Part shown: in pieces, positions 44,355-52,352 of the stretch
How positions within the stretch are numbered: the first letter of the stretch is position 1
How the letters are laid out: every line of letters begins with the position of its first letter
Assembly (NCBI RefSeq): GCF_004122165.1
Contig: NZ_SBKO01000005.1
Location: forward strand, 121,692-185,691
DNA length: 64,000 nucleotides
Direction: 5' to 3'
From: Flavobacterium amnicola
GTDB lineage: Bacteria > Bacteroidota > Bacteroidia > Flavobacteriales > Flavobacteriaceae
Notes under the pieces: model-generated
What the model saw: only the letters and a program-made list of their open reading frames with translations
What the model was told of the DNA's origin: nothing
The model's database searches: none
Translations under genes and position numbers: made by a program

Positions 44355-44486
44355 AGTTTTAAGTGCTGTAACACTTAAAACTATTTAGTTCTACTAGGTA
44401 GAAACAAAAAACATTAACCGATAATCATATCGATTATTACACATCATTAAAAGACTATTTATCTTTGCGGGTTAGTAGTCTTTTTT
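44355..44486 (+). ncRNA. Candidate structured RNA 2 with terminator
   Basis: There are four successive hairpins. AGTTTTAAGTG / CACTTAAAACT (44355-44382) is a perfect 11-pair stem with a 6-base loop; TTCTAC / GTAGAA (44389-44403) and ATAATC / GATTAT (44421-44437) follow; and AAAAGACTA / TAGTCTTTT with a T-run (44449-44486) forms an intrinsic terminator. The run of stems ending in a terminator with no coding frame suggests a small RNA of about 130 nt. Confidence 0.4.
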
Positions 44487-44979
44487 GTTTTGTCACTGAA
44501 CAACCAGAAAATTTGCATTTCTGATTTTTGACTGTCAAATTTAGTTTCATTTCTTGGGTTTTTAAATTCCCTTATAACTAAACCAACAATACATTACAAA
44601 TTACTGAATTTGATACTGAAAATGAAAGACATTGTTATTCACAATTGCCTTGAGTTTTTAACAAATAAATTTTTTTATGTTTTTCAAAATCAAGACTTAA
44701 TTGCTTGACTATTAGCTTTTTAAAATCACATATTTCTGTAAAGCCGCTAAAACAAAGGGTTTGTAATATTTTTCTATTTGTAAAGCAAAAATTGTTCTTA
44801 ATTCTTACTTCTGACAATTTAGCCAAAATATTAAATTTAATTCTGTCAGCTAGTCCTTAATGGCGTATTTACTGCCATTCTGTAATATTTTGATTTCTGC
44901 CAGTACTGCCAAATTGAAATTAATACAATAAAAAACAGGTTGAAACAAGTTGAAATCAAAGCCAGCACCCATAAATTTT

Positions 44980-45055
44980 ACCCCTAAAAAAAGCCAATCC
45001 CAAAACCGCCTGTTCCATCGAATAAATCAATCATTGGCAGGGTGAACTTCCATCA
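44980..45055 (-). pseudogene. Possible remnant of a C5-cytosine methyltransferase N-terminus
   Basis: On the minus strand a short frame reads LPMIDLFDGTGGFGIGF, close to the motif I (DLFxGxGGF) of cytosine-5 DNA methyltransferases, then hits a stop; a shifted frame continues with GAGFDFN. It is too short to be a gene. The remaining gap 44490-45168 shows nothing else convincing. Confidence 0.3.
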
Positions 45056-45168
45056 ATTAATTCAAATGATTTTTTAGGGTCTTCCAAAGATAAAATGCTT
45101 TATTGAATTACACAAAAGGATAAAATTTCTTGTATATAAAGTTGGAGCGAATTAATCAACGTGTATAA

Positions 45169-45260
45169 AAATAAAGTGGTATCATTTAGTACACTTCAAT
45201 GTCAACAAACAGGTTAAAAATTATTTTAAGAATGTACTAAAAATAAACTATACTTTATTT
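45169..45260. other. Nested inverted repeats upstream of the small serine recombinase
   Basis: Outer pair AAATAAAGT (45169-45177) / ACTTTATTT (45252-45260) and inner pair TTTAGTACA (45185-45193) / TGTACTAAA (45233-45241), almost concentric. They lie 60 bases before the recombinase start, where resolvase res sites usually lie. Confidence 0.5.
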
Positions 45261-45319
45261 GTGTACGTTAAAACATATTTATATCTTTGACTTGTTCAAT
45301 TAAAGGAAACAATTCAATT

Positions 45320-45931
45320 ATGAAAGCACGATATGTGAGGGTCTCAACCCAAAGCCAGAATCCAGCTAGACAATTAGCTAAACAACACCCAGATGAAAAG
45401 TTATTCATTGATGTTTGCAGCGGTGCAATAGCATTTAATCATAGACCAGAAGGTATTGAATTATTGAATGCTGTTTATAATGGTGAAATAAATTATATAA
45501 GTGTTTCAAGTGTTGATAGACTTGGTAGAAACGCAGAACATATATTAACAGTCATTAATTATCTTAACGCAAAGAAAGTAGTTCTAAAGATTGATAATTT
45601 AGGTATTGAAAGCTTTCTACCAAATGGTAAAGAAAATCAAGTATTTAAACTTATAACTACTGTAATGTCAAATATTTCTGAAATGGAACGTGAAGCTATA
45701 CGTGAAAGACAACAAGAAGGTATTGCAATAGCCAAAGCACAAGGTAAATTTAGCGGTAAGAGAAACAAACCAAGTGCAAGTGATGACGAAGTATTATCAA
45801 AGTATAAAGATGTTGTAAAAGAGCTTAAATTAGGTCATAACAGTTTACGTAAAGTTGCTACACTAGGTGGTGTTTCGTTGGGTACAGTTCAGAAAGTTAA
45901 AGCTATATTAGACAAACAAAAACAATTATGA
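45320..45931 (+). CDS. Small serine recombinase (resolvase/invertase family)
   Basis: A 203-residue recombinase. The catalytic serine is S9 in YVRVSTQSQN, with SSVDRLGRNAEH and the long dimerisation helix (TVMSNISEMEREAIRERQQEG). A C-terminal helix-turn-helix follows (LRKVATLGGVSLGTVQKVKAIL). ATG at 45320 fits the family N-terminus; an earlier frame start adds 11 odd residues. It probably resolves or inverts DNA at the nested repeats upstream. The next gene overlaps its stop by four bases. Confidence 0.9.
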   Translation: MKARYVRVSTQSQNPARQLAKQHPDEKLFIDVCSGAIAFNHRPEGIELLNAVYNGEINYISVSSVDRLGRNAEHILTVINYLNAKKVVLKIDNLGIESFLPNGKENQVFKLITTVMSNISEMEREAIRERQQEGIAIAKAQGKFSGKRNKPSASDDEVLSKYKDVVKELKLGHNSLRKVATLGGVSLGTVQKVKAILDKQKQL

Positions 45932-46149
45932 AAACTGAAGACGGTAAACAATTAAGACCTTGTATAGTTTCTTGGGCAAAAGTTGCTTTAAAGATTAATG
46001 AGAACGCAAACAATTCAAATAAATGTACACCCGAATATTGGGAAAAGGTTATTGATATAATCCTAGCACAAAAAAAATTTAAAGACAAAAAAATTAACCG
46101 ACAAATAGCTATTGATAGTTATCATTTGGTAAATAATAAAAAAGGGTAA
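45928..46149 (+). CDS. Small hypothetical protein coupled to the recombinase
   Basis: A 73-residue basic protein (SWAKVALKINENANNSNKC, QKKFKDKKINRQIAIDSYH) with no recognised family. Its ATG overlaps the recombinase stop (ATGA), implying co-translation and perhaps an accessory role at the recombination site. A terminator begins at its stop codon. Confidence 0.55.
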   Translation: MKTEDGKQLRPCIVSWAKVALKINENANNSNKCTPEYWEKVIDIILAQKKFKDKKINRQIAIDSYHLVNNKKG

Positions 46150-46166
46150 CTTAATGTTACCCTTAT
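46141..46166 (+). terminator. Intrinsic terminator
   Basis: AAGGGTAAC / GTTACCCTT with a TTAAT loop; it can also serve the convergent gene ending at 46170. A near copy is at 47898-47923. Confidence 0.75.
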
Positions 46167-46169
46167 GTT

Positions 46170-46997
46170 TTAATCATTTTCTTTATTCACACCCTCAGTT
46201 TTAAATAGGCTATATCCAAAACCTATACCTAACCAAGCCTTATCCCGATACACCCAATACTTGTTAGGTTCTCCATATAAGAAATCAATTCCCGAAAACA
46301 AACCAAATTGAAATCTTTCAATTTCAAAAACAACACCAAGATGTGGTGAAAATGAAGCAGCTGATGTATTTGAATTTATTTTACCTTTCGTAGTTAAACT
46401 ATCAACTTGTACTGATGCAACGGTGAAACCAGTCAAAAAGTTAACAGCTTTCTTTTTTTCTTCACCAAAGGAATATTTGCCACCAACAGACAACCCTAAA
46501 CTAACATTACCCTCAAATCTAAAATAACGTGGGTTATCACCTTCACCTTTATTACCAAATCTAAGCTTTACTGGTATAGTAGGAATACCAACCGTAAAAC
46601 TCCAATTATCAAGATTAAGTTGGGTGATTTTATCAAATTCAGTAATTGGTATTAAAAAATATATGTCCTTTGCTGGAATTGCTGCTGTTACAATATTATT
46701 ATTAGCATCCTTTACAGCTGGTACTTCTTTTGATGTCACAAATATATCATTAAGTTCTTCCCTTGATTTAAAATTTGGGACACTTACAACATAACCATTT
46801 GTTGATATTGCATCAACTATAATAACAAAAGTTCTTTCTAAAGGATATGATGCCGTCTTTGCATTTGCACCAACTGCGTCACATTCTTGGGCAGCAAAAT
46901 TTTGAGTTAGAATAAATGATTTCCCAAGGTATTTTGCTTCTTGTCCAAAGATGGACGATACAAATAATAATACACAAATAATAATTAATTGTTTCAT
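46170..46997 (-). CDS. Exported hypothetical protein
   Basis: A 275-residue protein with a Sec signal peptide (MKQLIIICVLLFVSSIFG). The mature part is beta-rich, with alternating hydrophobic strands and glycines in the second half (NVSLGLSVGGKYSFG, FQFGLFSGIDFLYG, AWLGIGFGYSLF), as in outer-membrane beta-barrel proteins. The first half (30-130) may be a separate periplasmic domain. It is divergent from the membrane protein at 47183, which carries operator copy D. Confidence 0.6.
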   Translation of the reverse strand: MKQLIIICVLLFVSSIFGQEAKYLGKSFILTQNFAAQECDAVGANAKTASYPLERTFVIIVDAISTNGYVVSVPNFKSREELNDIFVTSKEVPAVKDANNNIVTAAIPAKDIYFLIPITEFDKITQLNLDNWSFTVGIPTIPVKLRFGNKGEGDNPRYFRFEGNVSLGLSVGGKYSFGEEKKKAVNFLTGFTVASVQVDSLTTKGKINSNTSAASFSPHLGVVFEIERFQFGLFSGIDFLYGEPNKYWVYRDKAWLGIGFGYSLFKTEGVNKEND

Positions 46998-47095
46998 AGT
47001 GATTGATTTAGTTATAGTTAGCTATTTTATTTTCAATAAATTTAATTTATAAATAAATTTCCTACAATAGCTAAATCTGGTGATATTTGAGTAGT

Positions 47096-47161
47096 TAATT
47101 TTAGTTAGATAAAAAATGGTAACATACGGGTTGTCCTGTATTATTTTAATAATTAAGTTTA
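47096..47161 (+). promoter_or_regulatory. Cargo operator-promoter, degenerate copy D
   Basis: TAATTTTAGTTAGAT (47096-47110) matches the first half of the other copies. The second palindrome is lost, but GTTG (47130-47133), a 20-base spacer and TAAGTTTA (47154-47161) keep the promoter layout. The next start codon is 22 bases on. Confidence 0.5.
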
Positions 47162-47182
47162 TATTTAAACAAATTTGATAAA

Positions 47183-47893
47183 ATGGATAGATTTAAGAAA
47201 GCTGTAAAATTTCTACAAGATAATTTTAATTTAATAATATTAATTCCAACTGTTTTAGGTGGATTTTGGCAATTGATTGAACTATTAAGAATTGACACTT
47301 CGTTTGTTAGATTCTTTTCAATAACACAAGTAATATCTGATGGTTTAATTTTAATGTTTCTTTTAATTTGTTCTTATTTAATTTATATATACATCTTTAA
47401 AATTCACGATATAAAATCAAGTGATAATGAAGTAAAAATACCATATGACTATTTATTATTTAAATATATTATATTGTTTATATTTATAATAATGTTAAGT
47501 ATTTGGTTTTGGACTATTGAGTCCAAAAAAATAACTACTTCAAGTTTCTTCTTTGTATTCAGTTTCTTTGTTTTATGTATAAAAGTATTTAGAGATATTG
47601 TTTTACAACATTTTGGTAAAGATGGTTATCGATATTTGAATGCTACTGCTTTTATACTAGTTTTTTTATGTATTCATTATAATGATTTGTTTTTTAAAAA
47701 TTTCCATAAAATGTATTTTTTACCATTTAATCTTAAAAACACAAAATACATTGAATGCTATATTGGAAAAAATAAAAATGAATTTGAATTATTGTATTTC
47801 AATGATAAATATATTTTCGTTCAGATAAAGAAAACAAAAGAAATTGAAATTATTAATTTTGATGAAATGTTTAAAAAAGATAATTGTAAATAA
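47183..47893 (+). CDS. Integral membrane protein, unknown
   Basis: A 236-residue protein with five predicted membrane helices (about 15-36, 50-72, 90-112, 118-135, 150-168) and a C-terminal soluble tail of about 60 residues (YIGKNKNEFELLYFNDKY, KETKEIEIINF-like). No family recognised. Membrane proteins with a short soluble domain are frequent abortive-infection effectors, but nothing specific shows this here. Its promoter region contains a degenerate copy of the cargo operator. Confidence 0.6.
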   Translation: MDRFKKAVKFLQDNFNLIILIPTVLGGFWQLIELLRIDTSFVRFFSITQVISDGLILMFLLICSYLIYIYIFKIHDIKSSDNEVKIPYDYLLFKYIILFIFIIMLSIWFWTIESKKITTSSFFFVFSFFVLCIKVFRDIVLQHFGKDGYRYLNATAFILVFLCIHYNDLFFKNFHKMYFLPFNLKNTKYIECYIGKNKNEFELLYFNDKYIFVQIKKTKEIEIINFDEMFKKDNCK

Positions 47894-47897
47894 ATGA

Positions 47898-47923
47898 AAA
47901 GGGTAACGTAATGTTACCCTTTA
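47898..47923 (+). terminator. Intrinsic terminator
   Basis: AAAGGGTAAC / GTTACCCTTT with a GTAAT loop, almost the same as 46141-46166. It lies between convergent genes. Confidence 0.78.
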
Positions 47924-47927
47924 TTAA

Positions 47928-48377
47928 TTATTCAAATACATCGTATTCAATCCATTCACCATTTTTATACACTTCAGCTTTAATCCATCTTTCAATTCCA
48001 ATTGGATATAATGAGCCAAACCATTCAGATTGTTTCCCACCCATTTCAATACCAGCTTTCACCATTGATTCAGCATAGGTTAAATCCATTTTTGCTAAGT
48101 GTTTAATTTTATTCCAAGGAATTAAACCAATTGGTTCAACTTGAATTCTAGCACAACCATATTTTTCAAGTTGTTCATCGAAAGTTAATTTATGATAATT
48201 ACCCAATTCATCTGATTCATACTTAGTAGCAGTATTTTCCCATTGTGGGTTTGATGAAACCCAAGCACAAGCTTTTTCATTTTTACCACCAACACTTGCA
48301 ACAGCAAGTTTTATTTTTTCACTTTCAATTATTTCTTCAAGTTTAAATTCTGTTGTGTAATGGTAATACTTCTTCAT
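47928..48377 (-). CDS. Hypothetical protein with N-terminal YHYT motif
   Basis: A 149-residue protein beginning MKKYYHYTTEFKLEEII, followed by ACAWVSSNPQWENTATK and a tryptophan-rich end (SEWFGSLYP, ERWIKAEVYKNGEW). An early HYT, then a W.S.NP.WE.TA segment, is reminiscent of ADP-ribosyltransferase-fold proteins, but the likeness is weak and no catalytic triad can be assigned. The 231 bases between it and the recombinase gene hold nothing recognisable. Confidence 0.55.
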   Translation of the reverse strand: MKKYYHYTTEFKLEEIIESEKIKLAVASVGGKNEKACAWVSSNPQWENTATKYESDELGNYHKLTFDEQLEKYGCARIQVEPIGLIPWNKIKHLAKMDLTYAESMVKAGIEMGGKQSEWFGSLYPIGIERWIKAEVYKNGEWIEYDVFE

Positions 48378-48608
48378 TGTTTCAAATTTAGATTATATTT
48401 TATTTTTAAATTAATATTTTGATGTTGATTTTGACACAATATTATAGGAAAAAAAATTAATAAATGCCTTACCAAATTAAACAATATGGTTAGCTTGTTT
48501 GAATTAAATAATTCGATAACTAACCAATTGAAAATAAGGACATCTCAGAATTTTGATGTTGAGGTTAAAGAGTATATTTTAACATAACTTTAACACTATT
48601 TTTAAATA

Positions 48609-50408
48609 TCAATCAATTGCTATTTTGGCATAATTTAATGATTCACTGATTCTGTTATCATTATCATTTGAATCGATTTCTCTTAGCACCATCGGTATCA
48701 TTTGTGTTGTTACCAGTTCATAATACATTGCATAATCTGAACTTGGTGTTTGTGCTTTAAAATAATAACCTTTGATATTTCTTGTAACTCGTTTATCCAG
48801 TATGATATAGGCAAGTTCAAATTTGATAGGCATAGTATCAGAAAAGTAATCAGTATACTCTTTTCTGATGCTGAAATCTTTTATTACCACTTGCAGCACG
48901 GTGTATTGTATGTTGTGTTGAAATATATTAATTTCTTGCACAATTGAATTGATATAATTTTTCAGTAACTCTTTTGATGATTCAATTGCTGAAAGGTTAT
49001 CATTTATAACTGATTCAACATTATCTTGTTTATCATAAATTAATAATTTCTTTGATTCAATCAATGATTTTTCTTGTTGTATTTTATTTAATTCTGATTC
49101 AAGTTTTTCAATTGTTTTACCAGTTTTTTCAATCAGTGGAATAATGCTTTGACTGGATAACCTACCAACTGAATTAAGTATAGCTACATTTTCACTAATT
49201 GATGTTTGAATTTCAGTTTCTCTATTGATAAGATTTATCAAATGGTTATCTAATTCAAGTAAATATTCATCTGGATTGATTTCATTTATCTTTTTTGATA
49301 ACGCTGGTAAATCAGCTTTAATCAATGACCAAATAGCACTATCAATTAAATTCATTGATATAGATTTACCAACACTAGCACAAGTTACTGTATCACCACG
49401 GCTTGTACATCTATAACTATTTTTATTCCCAGTTGTTGAAAGTCTATAATTACCCTGCATTTTTCGACCACAAGAAGGGCAATTTAATAGTTTGCTTAAT
49501 ATGGTAATGTGTTTAGTTTCTTTGTCACCTTGCGTTATATTTGATTTAAGTTTTTCTTGAACTTTATTAAATAATTCACTTTCAATTATAACTGGATATT
49601 TTATCTTGTTGGCTGAAGTTAGATATTCAGATTCATTTGAAACAATTCCAAACTTTGGATTTTTTCGTTTGTTGTTGGTTGTTTTGCTGCCAGTATAACC
49701 TTGTTCTTTTAGCAGCTTGTTTACGTTACGTTTACTATGTGTATATGGGTGAAAACCTTGCTTAACGCATTCAATACTAATAGCTTTTATTGATGGATTC
49801 TTTTTGTTATTTAAGCCGTTTAAATACCAGTTGTATATGGTTCTGACAATTGCAGCTTGTTCATCATTTACAATAAGTGTATTTTTATTATTTTCAAGTT
49901 TTAATCTATCATAACCAAATAAAAGTTTACCAGAAATTGATACACCCATTTGCATCAATTCTTTTCGTTTACGTACGAAACGTTCTAACTTTTGTTTAAC
50001 TTCGCTTTCGGCAAACATCCCAAATAATGTAAAAGCCATTTCAGCATTATTTGTTATTTTTCCATATTCATCAAGAAGTTTAAAATCTATATCTTTAATG
50101 AAGATTTGAATTCGCTTATTTATACAATGTTCTTTTATGGTATGTAGAATACTTTGTCTTCTTGCAATTCTTGATATTTCAGTTGTTAGAATTGTATTGT
50201 ACTCTGGATTGGCATCAATGAATTTAAACATTTCATTTGTTCCAACTTTTTGTGATAGGTCAGCAAATGCCGTTTCTTTTGTTTCAATGACGTGAAATTC
50301 AGTATATCCCAACGATTTACCGTATTGTTTTAAATCGTAGATTTGAGCTTGATAATCTTGTTCAAGTGTTGATACCCTAACCAGTAATATAGCGTGTTGC
50401 ATTTCCAT
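48609..50408 (-). CDS. Large serine recombinase, element integrase
   Basis: A 599-residue site-specific recombinase. The N-terminal catalytic domain has the nucleophile S13 in LLVRVSTLEQD, EISRIARR and the long alpha-E helix (FGMFAESEVKQKLERFVRKR). A recombinase domain (about 165-285, with LLFGYDRL) follows, then a zinc ribbon (LLNCPSCGRKM, YRCTSRG...CASVG), and a coiled coil (about 385-470) that in this family controls directionality. The gene starts 38 bases from the attR core, the typical arrangement, and it should insert the element into comM. Confidence 0.93.
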   Translation of the reverse strand: MEMQHAILLVRVSTLEQDYQAQIYDLKQYGKSLGYTEFHVIETKETAFADLSQKVGTNEMFKFIDANPEYNTILTTEISRIARRQSILHTIKEHCINKRIQIFIKDIDFKLLDEYGKITNNAEMAFTLFGMFAESEVKQKLERFVRKRKELMQMGVSISGKLLFGYDRLKLENNKNTLIVNDEQAAIVRTIYNWYLNGLNNKKNPSIKAISIECVKQGFHPYTHSKRNVNKLLKEQGYTGSKTTNNKRKNPKFGIVSNESEYLTSANKIKYPVIIESELFNKVQEKLKSNITQGDKETKHITILSKLLNCPSCGRKMQGNYRLSTTGNKNSYRCTSRGDTVTCASVGKSISMNLIDSAIWSLIKADLPALSKKINEINPDEYLLELDNHLINLINRETEIQTSISENVAILNSVGRLSSQSIIPLIEKTGKTIEKLESELNKIQQEKSLIESKKLLIYDKQDNVESVINDNLSAIESSKELLKNYINSIVQEINIFQHNIQYTVLQVVIKDFSIRKEYTDYFSDTMPIKFELAYIILDKRVTRNIKGYYFKAQTPSSDYAMYYELVTTQMIPMVLREIDSNDNDNRISESLNYAKIAID

Positions 50409-50420
50409 TTAACAAAGATA

Positions 50421-50455
50421 AAAAGAAACGGTGGTATTTGTGCGCTATAATATCA
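50421..50455. other. attR junction
   Basis: Element DNA with GTGGTATTT (50431-50439), then the shared core ATAA (50447-50450), then comM sequence TATCATTTTAG. In a circular form GTGGTATTT and AAATACCAC (from attL) would flank the core as inverted repeats. Confidence 0.75.
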
Positions 50456-51339
50456 TTTTAGTAGGGCCACCGGGAGCGGGAAAAACGATGTTAGCCAAAC
50501 GAATGCCCAGTATTTTACCACCGATGACACTTAAAGAAGCGTTGGAAACGACCAAAATTCACAGTGTGGCTGGTAAAGTAAAAGATTCTGGACTCATGAA
50601 CCAACGTCCCTTTCGTGCACCACATCATTCGGCATCAGCAGTTTCGTTAGTGGGAGGAGGTAGTTATCCGCAACCAGGCGAAATTTCATTAGCACATAAT
50701 GGCGTTTTGTTTTTAGATGAATTGCCCGAATTTAAGAGAGAAGTGTTGGAAGTCATGCGTCAACCCTTAGAAGATAGAGAAGTGACGATTGCTAGAGCAA
50801 AATTCACGATTACTTACCCATCTTCCTTTATGTTGGTGGCGAGTATGAATCCGAGTCCGAGTGGCTATTTTAACGATCAAAATTCTTCTAGTAGTTCTTC
50901 TCCCAATGAGATGCAACGCTATTTGAGTAAAATCTCGGGTCCGTTATTAGACAGGATAGATATACATATCGAAGTGACTCCTGTCCCTTTTGAAAAATTA
51001 TCGGAAACCAGAAATGGAGAAAGTAGTGTAGCAATTAGAAAAAGAGTAACGGCAGCTAGAGAAATTCAGTCAATGCGATTTGAAAAATTTGACAGTATTC
51101 ATTACAATGCACAAATGACGACCAAACAAATTCGAGAGTATTGCAAACTAGATGAAACGTCTTTACAATTATTGAAAACCGCAATGGAGCGATTAAATCT
51201 TTCTGCTCGTGCTTATGACAGAATTCTAAAAGTATCGAGAACTATTGCCGATTTAGAAGCTTCGGATCAGATTTGCTCTACTCATATTGCCGAGGCGATT
51301 CAGTATAGAAGTCTCGATAGAGAAGGCTGGTTAGGATAA
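50449..51339 (+). pseudogene. comM: comM (yifB), 3' part with AAA+ core
   Basis: The remaining 296 residues of ComM: Walker A GPPGAGKT, then [13 protein letters not shown], Walker [12 protein letters not shown], the [10 protein letters not shown] sensor segment, RIDIHIEV and a C-terminal Mg_chelatase_C domain ([19 protein letters not shown]). A GTG at 50431 could start a truncated product, but it lacks the N-terminal domain. It meets the following minus-strand gene with a 9-base overlap. Confidence 0.95.
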
Positions 51340-52320
51340 GAATTTTGTGTTTTTCTTGATGAAATAATCATAAACAACCGATTGTATTGCAAAATAGTTC
51401 GCTTTTTGAACCGTATTTCTTTTTCTGTAGAATTTCAGAAAGTTGGTATAAAAGTAAAAATGCGATTTTAAAATGGCCCAAAAATGTTTTGGTTTGCCTT
51501 CCAATAAAAATTTGATGCCAGCAATGCCATCTAAAACCATTCGGATTACTAAAACAGGAAGCAACTGATTTGTTGGAAGATTTTTAAGCAGCATCCATAA
51601 CGAATTTCTAAAATTCAAAAAGGTTTTCATTGGACTACCTGTTTTGAGTGTGGCTCCACCTACATGATAGACACTCGATTGACCACAATATTTTGCTGTA
51701 TAACCTTTGTTGAAAGCTCGCCAACACAAATCGATTTCTTCTTGATGGGCAAAAAAATCAGCATCAAAACCGTTTAATTCTCTAAAAGTTTCTTTGCGAA
51801 TAAACAAACAAGCTCCAGTGGCCCAAAAAATTTCAACGGTATCGTTATATTGATTTTCATCTGCTTCCAACGTTTCAAAAATACGTCCACGGCAATATGG
51901 AAATCCATATTTATCGATAAATCCGCCACCAGCACCGGCATATTCAAACTTAGATTTGTTTTTAAAATCTAAAATTTTGGGTTGAACAATTGCCGTTTTA
52001 GGTTCGTTTTCGAATAAAGAAAGTATGGGTTGTAACCAATTTTCAGTCACTTCAATGTCGGAATTCACCAAAGCGTAAATTTCTTCTTCTACTGCTACTA
52101 AAGCTTCATTATAGCCTTTTGCAAAGCCATAATTCCCTTTATTTTCAATGATTTTAATCGAAGGATAATTTGTTTTTACAAACGCCACAGATGCATCACT
52201 GGAGGCATTGTCAGCCACATAAATAGTAGCCTCTGGTGAAAATTTCATCACCGAAGGTAAAAATTGTTCCAGCAATTTTACTCCGTTCCAGTTAAGTATG
52301 ACTACCGCTATTTTTTTCAT
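51331..52320 (-). CDS. Family 2 glycosyltransferase
   Basis: A 329-residue GT-A-fold transferase. It begins [19 protein letters not shown], has the nucleotide-sugar motif [10 protein letters not shown], the metal site in ALVNSDIEV (the DxD-equivalent), and the acceptor-side [14 protein letters not shown] (ED motif). It resembles rhamnosyltransferase-type enzymes acting on polysaccharide or lipid-linked sugars at the inner membrane. The donor and acceptor are not predictable. It converges on the comM remnant, overlapping it by 9 bases. Confidence 0.9.
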   Translation of the reverse strand: MKKIAVVILNWNGVKLLEQFLPSVMKFSPEATIYVADNASSDASVAFVKTNYPSIKIIENKGNYGFAKGYNEALVAVEEEIYALVNSDIEVTENWLQPILSLFENEPKTAIVQPKILDFKNKSKFEYAGAGGGFIDKYGFPYCRGRIFETLEADENQYNDTVEIFWATGACLFIRKETFRELNGFDADFFAHQEEIDLCWRAFNKGYTAKYCGQSSVYHVGGATLKTGSPMKTFLNFRNSLWMLLKNLPTNQLLPVLVIRMVLDGIAGIKFLLEGKPKHFWAILKSHFYFYTNFLKFYRKRNTVQKANYFAIQSVVYDYFIKKNTKFLS

Positions 52321-52352
52321 AGGTCTTTGCGCGTTTGCGAAGCAATCTGATT

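Larger units (their letters stand above)
22672..50450. mobile_element. 27.8 kb integrative element inserted in comM by a large serine recombinase
   Basis: The two comM halves are separated by 27,779 bases. Both junctions share ATAA (22668-22671 and 50447-50450), and fusing across it restores the reading frame exactly (GGHN to NIIL). A large serine recombinase is encoded 38 bases inside the right end, the usual position for the enzyme that made the insertion. The cargo is AT-rich and dominated by toxin, defence and unknown genes. There are no relaxase, VirD4 or type IV secretion genes, so it is an integrative island that is not self-transmissible on this evidence. Confidence 0.92.

Noticed and set aside
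44635..44826. Minus-strand frame of 63 codons
   Set aside because: An isolated short frame with no promoter, partner or family; could be chance in AT-rich DNA, so not annotated.
22672..50450. CRISPR array, retron or tRNA genes in the element
   Set aside because: No regularly spaced repeats, reverse transcriptase or tRNA cloverleaf was seen; the repeats present are terminators and operators.
22025..51339. comM split as an assembly or sequencing artefact
   Set aside because: The halves are 27.8 kb apart, separated by coherent cargo with an integrase at the right end, and rejoin exactly at a 4-base core.
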